Assembly (NCBI RefSeq): GCF_039908635.1
Contig: NZ_CP150918.1
Coordinates: 124,001 to 188,000 of the forward strand
DNA length: 64,000 nt
Source of the DNA: Pseudomonas purpurea
Lineage (GTDB): Bacteria; Pseudomonadota; Gammaproteobacteria; Pseudomonadales; Pseudomonadaceae
Direction: 5' to 3'
Within the stretch, counting starts at the first letter, position 1. Each line of letters starts with the position of its first letter. Below the pieces are notes generated by a model. It saw only the letters and a list, made by a program, of their open reading frames with translations. It searched no databases and had not been told where the DNA came from. The translations under genes were made by a program, and so were the position numbers. This document shows positions 63,933-64,000 of the stretch, in pieces.

Positions 63933-64000
63933 TTCGCGATCTCAACGACAAAGACTTCTACCGCCTGATCAATGCCGCGTATGTGTCATTGCGCGATGGG
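63933..64000 (+). repeat. Direct repeat of the small-protein coding sequence
   Basis: These 68 bases are identical to 63117-63184, inside the small protein gene, at an offset of 816. The match continues to the window edge, so its full length is unknown. The preceding bases differ, so it is a partial copy whose left end falls at 63933. It brackets the toxin-antitoxin pair. Confidence 0.95.

Overview
The window looks like a chromosomal segment of a fluorescent-group Pseudomonas. The support is high GC content, Pseudomonas codon use, REP/REPIN repeats of the GTGGCGAGGGAGCTTGCTCCC type, and a complete lap adhesin cluster in the P. fluorescens order. Nothing marks it as plasmid or prophage. No tRNA, rRNA, CRISPR array or insertion sequence was seen.

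Layout. 0-3 kb: the 3' part of a frameshifted chemotaxis receptor, then a minus-strand GntR regulator/thioesterase pair. 3-24.5 kb: the lap biofilm cluster, with lapG (periplasmic protease), lapD (c-di-GMP receptor), a small conserved gene, the 13-kb giant adhesin gene lapA on the minus strand, and the divergent type I secretion operon lapE-lapB-lapC. LapA carries the LapG cleavage motif TAAG, twelve 600-bp tandem repeats, a von Willebrand A domain and RTX repeats. 24.6-30.6 kb: a TonB-like protein, then a LysR regulator beside an EmrAB-type MFS efflux system whose outer-membrane gene has a REPIN inside its 5' coding region. 30.6-34.8 kb: an iron-starvation sigma factor, anti-sigma factor and TonB-dependent receptor with a Fur box. 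34.8-37.7 kb: a minus-strand DUF3142 protein and a large TPR-like periplasmic protein.

37.8-58.6 kb is the most unusual part. It starts at a good sigma-70 promoter with an operon of three HlyD-like proteins (a plain adaptor, a GAF-HlyD chimera and an M50 zinc-metalloprotease-HlyD fusion) plus a GNAT acetyltransferase. Then come a minus-strand phage-tail-collar/DUF6916 pair, a GT-C glycosyltransferase, a sulfotransferase, a 2738-residue LEPR-motif/DUF4347/Ig-repeat surface protein, and a coupled operon of TolC-like lipoprotein, APS kinase, Asp/Asn beta-hydroxylase with a C-terminal Nif11-like domain, and a second sulfotransferase. The locus has adaptors and an outer-membrane channel but no ABC ATPase. 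It also has enzymes for PAPS supply, sulfation, hydroxylation and glycosylation. I infer a coupled export and modification system for the giant protein, distinct from the lap type I system.

58.7-64 kb: slipin/NfeD pair, YbaK-like deacylase, DUF2789 protein, Fic protein, a conserved leader with a UUCG hairpin before a small Pseudomonas protein, and a ParE/RHH toxin-antitoxin pair flanked by a direct repeat of that protein's coding sequence.
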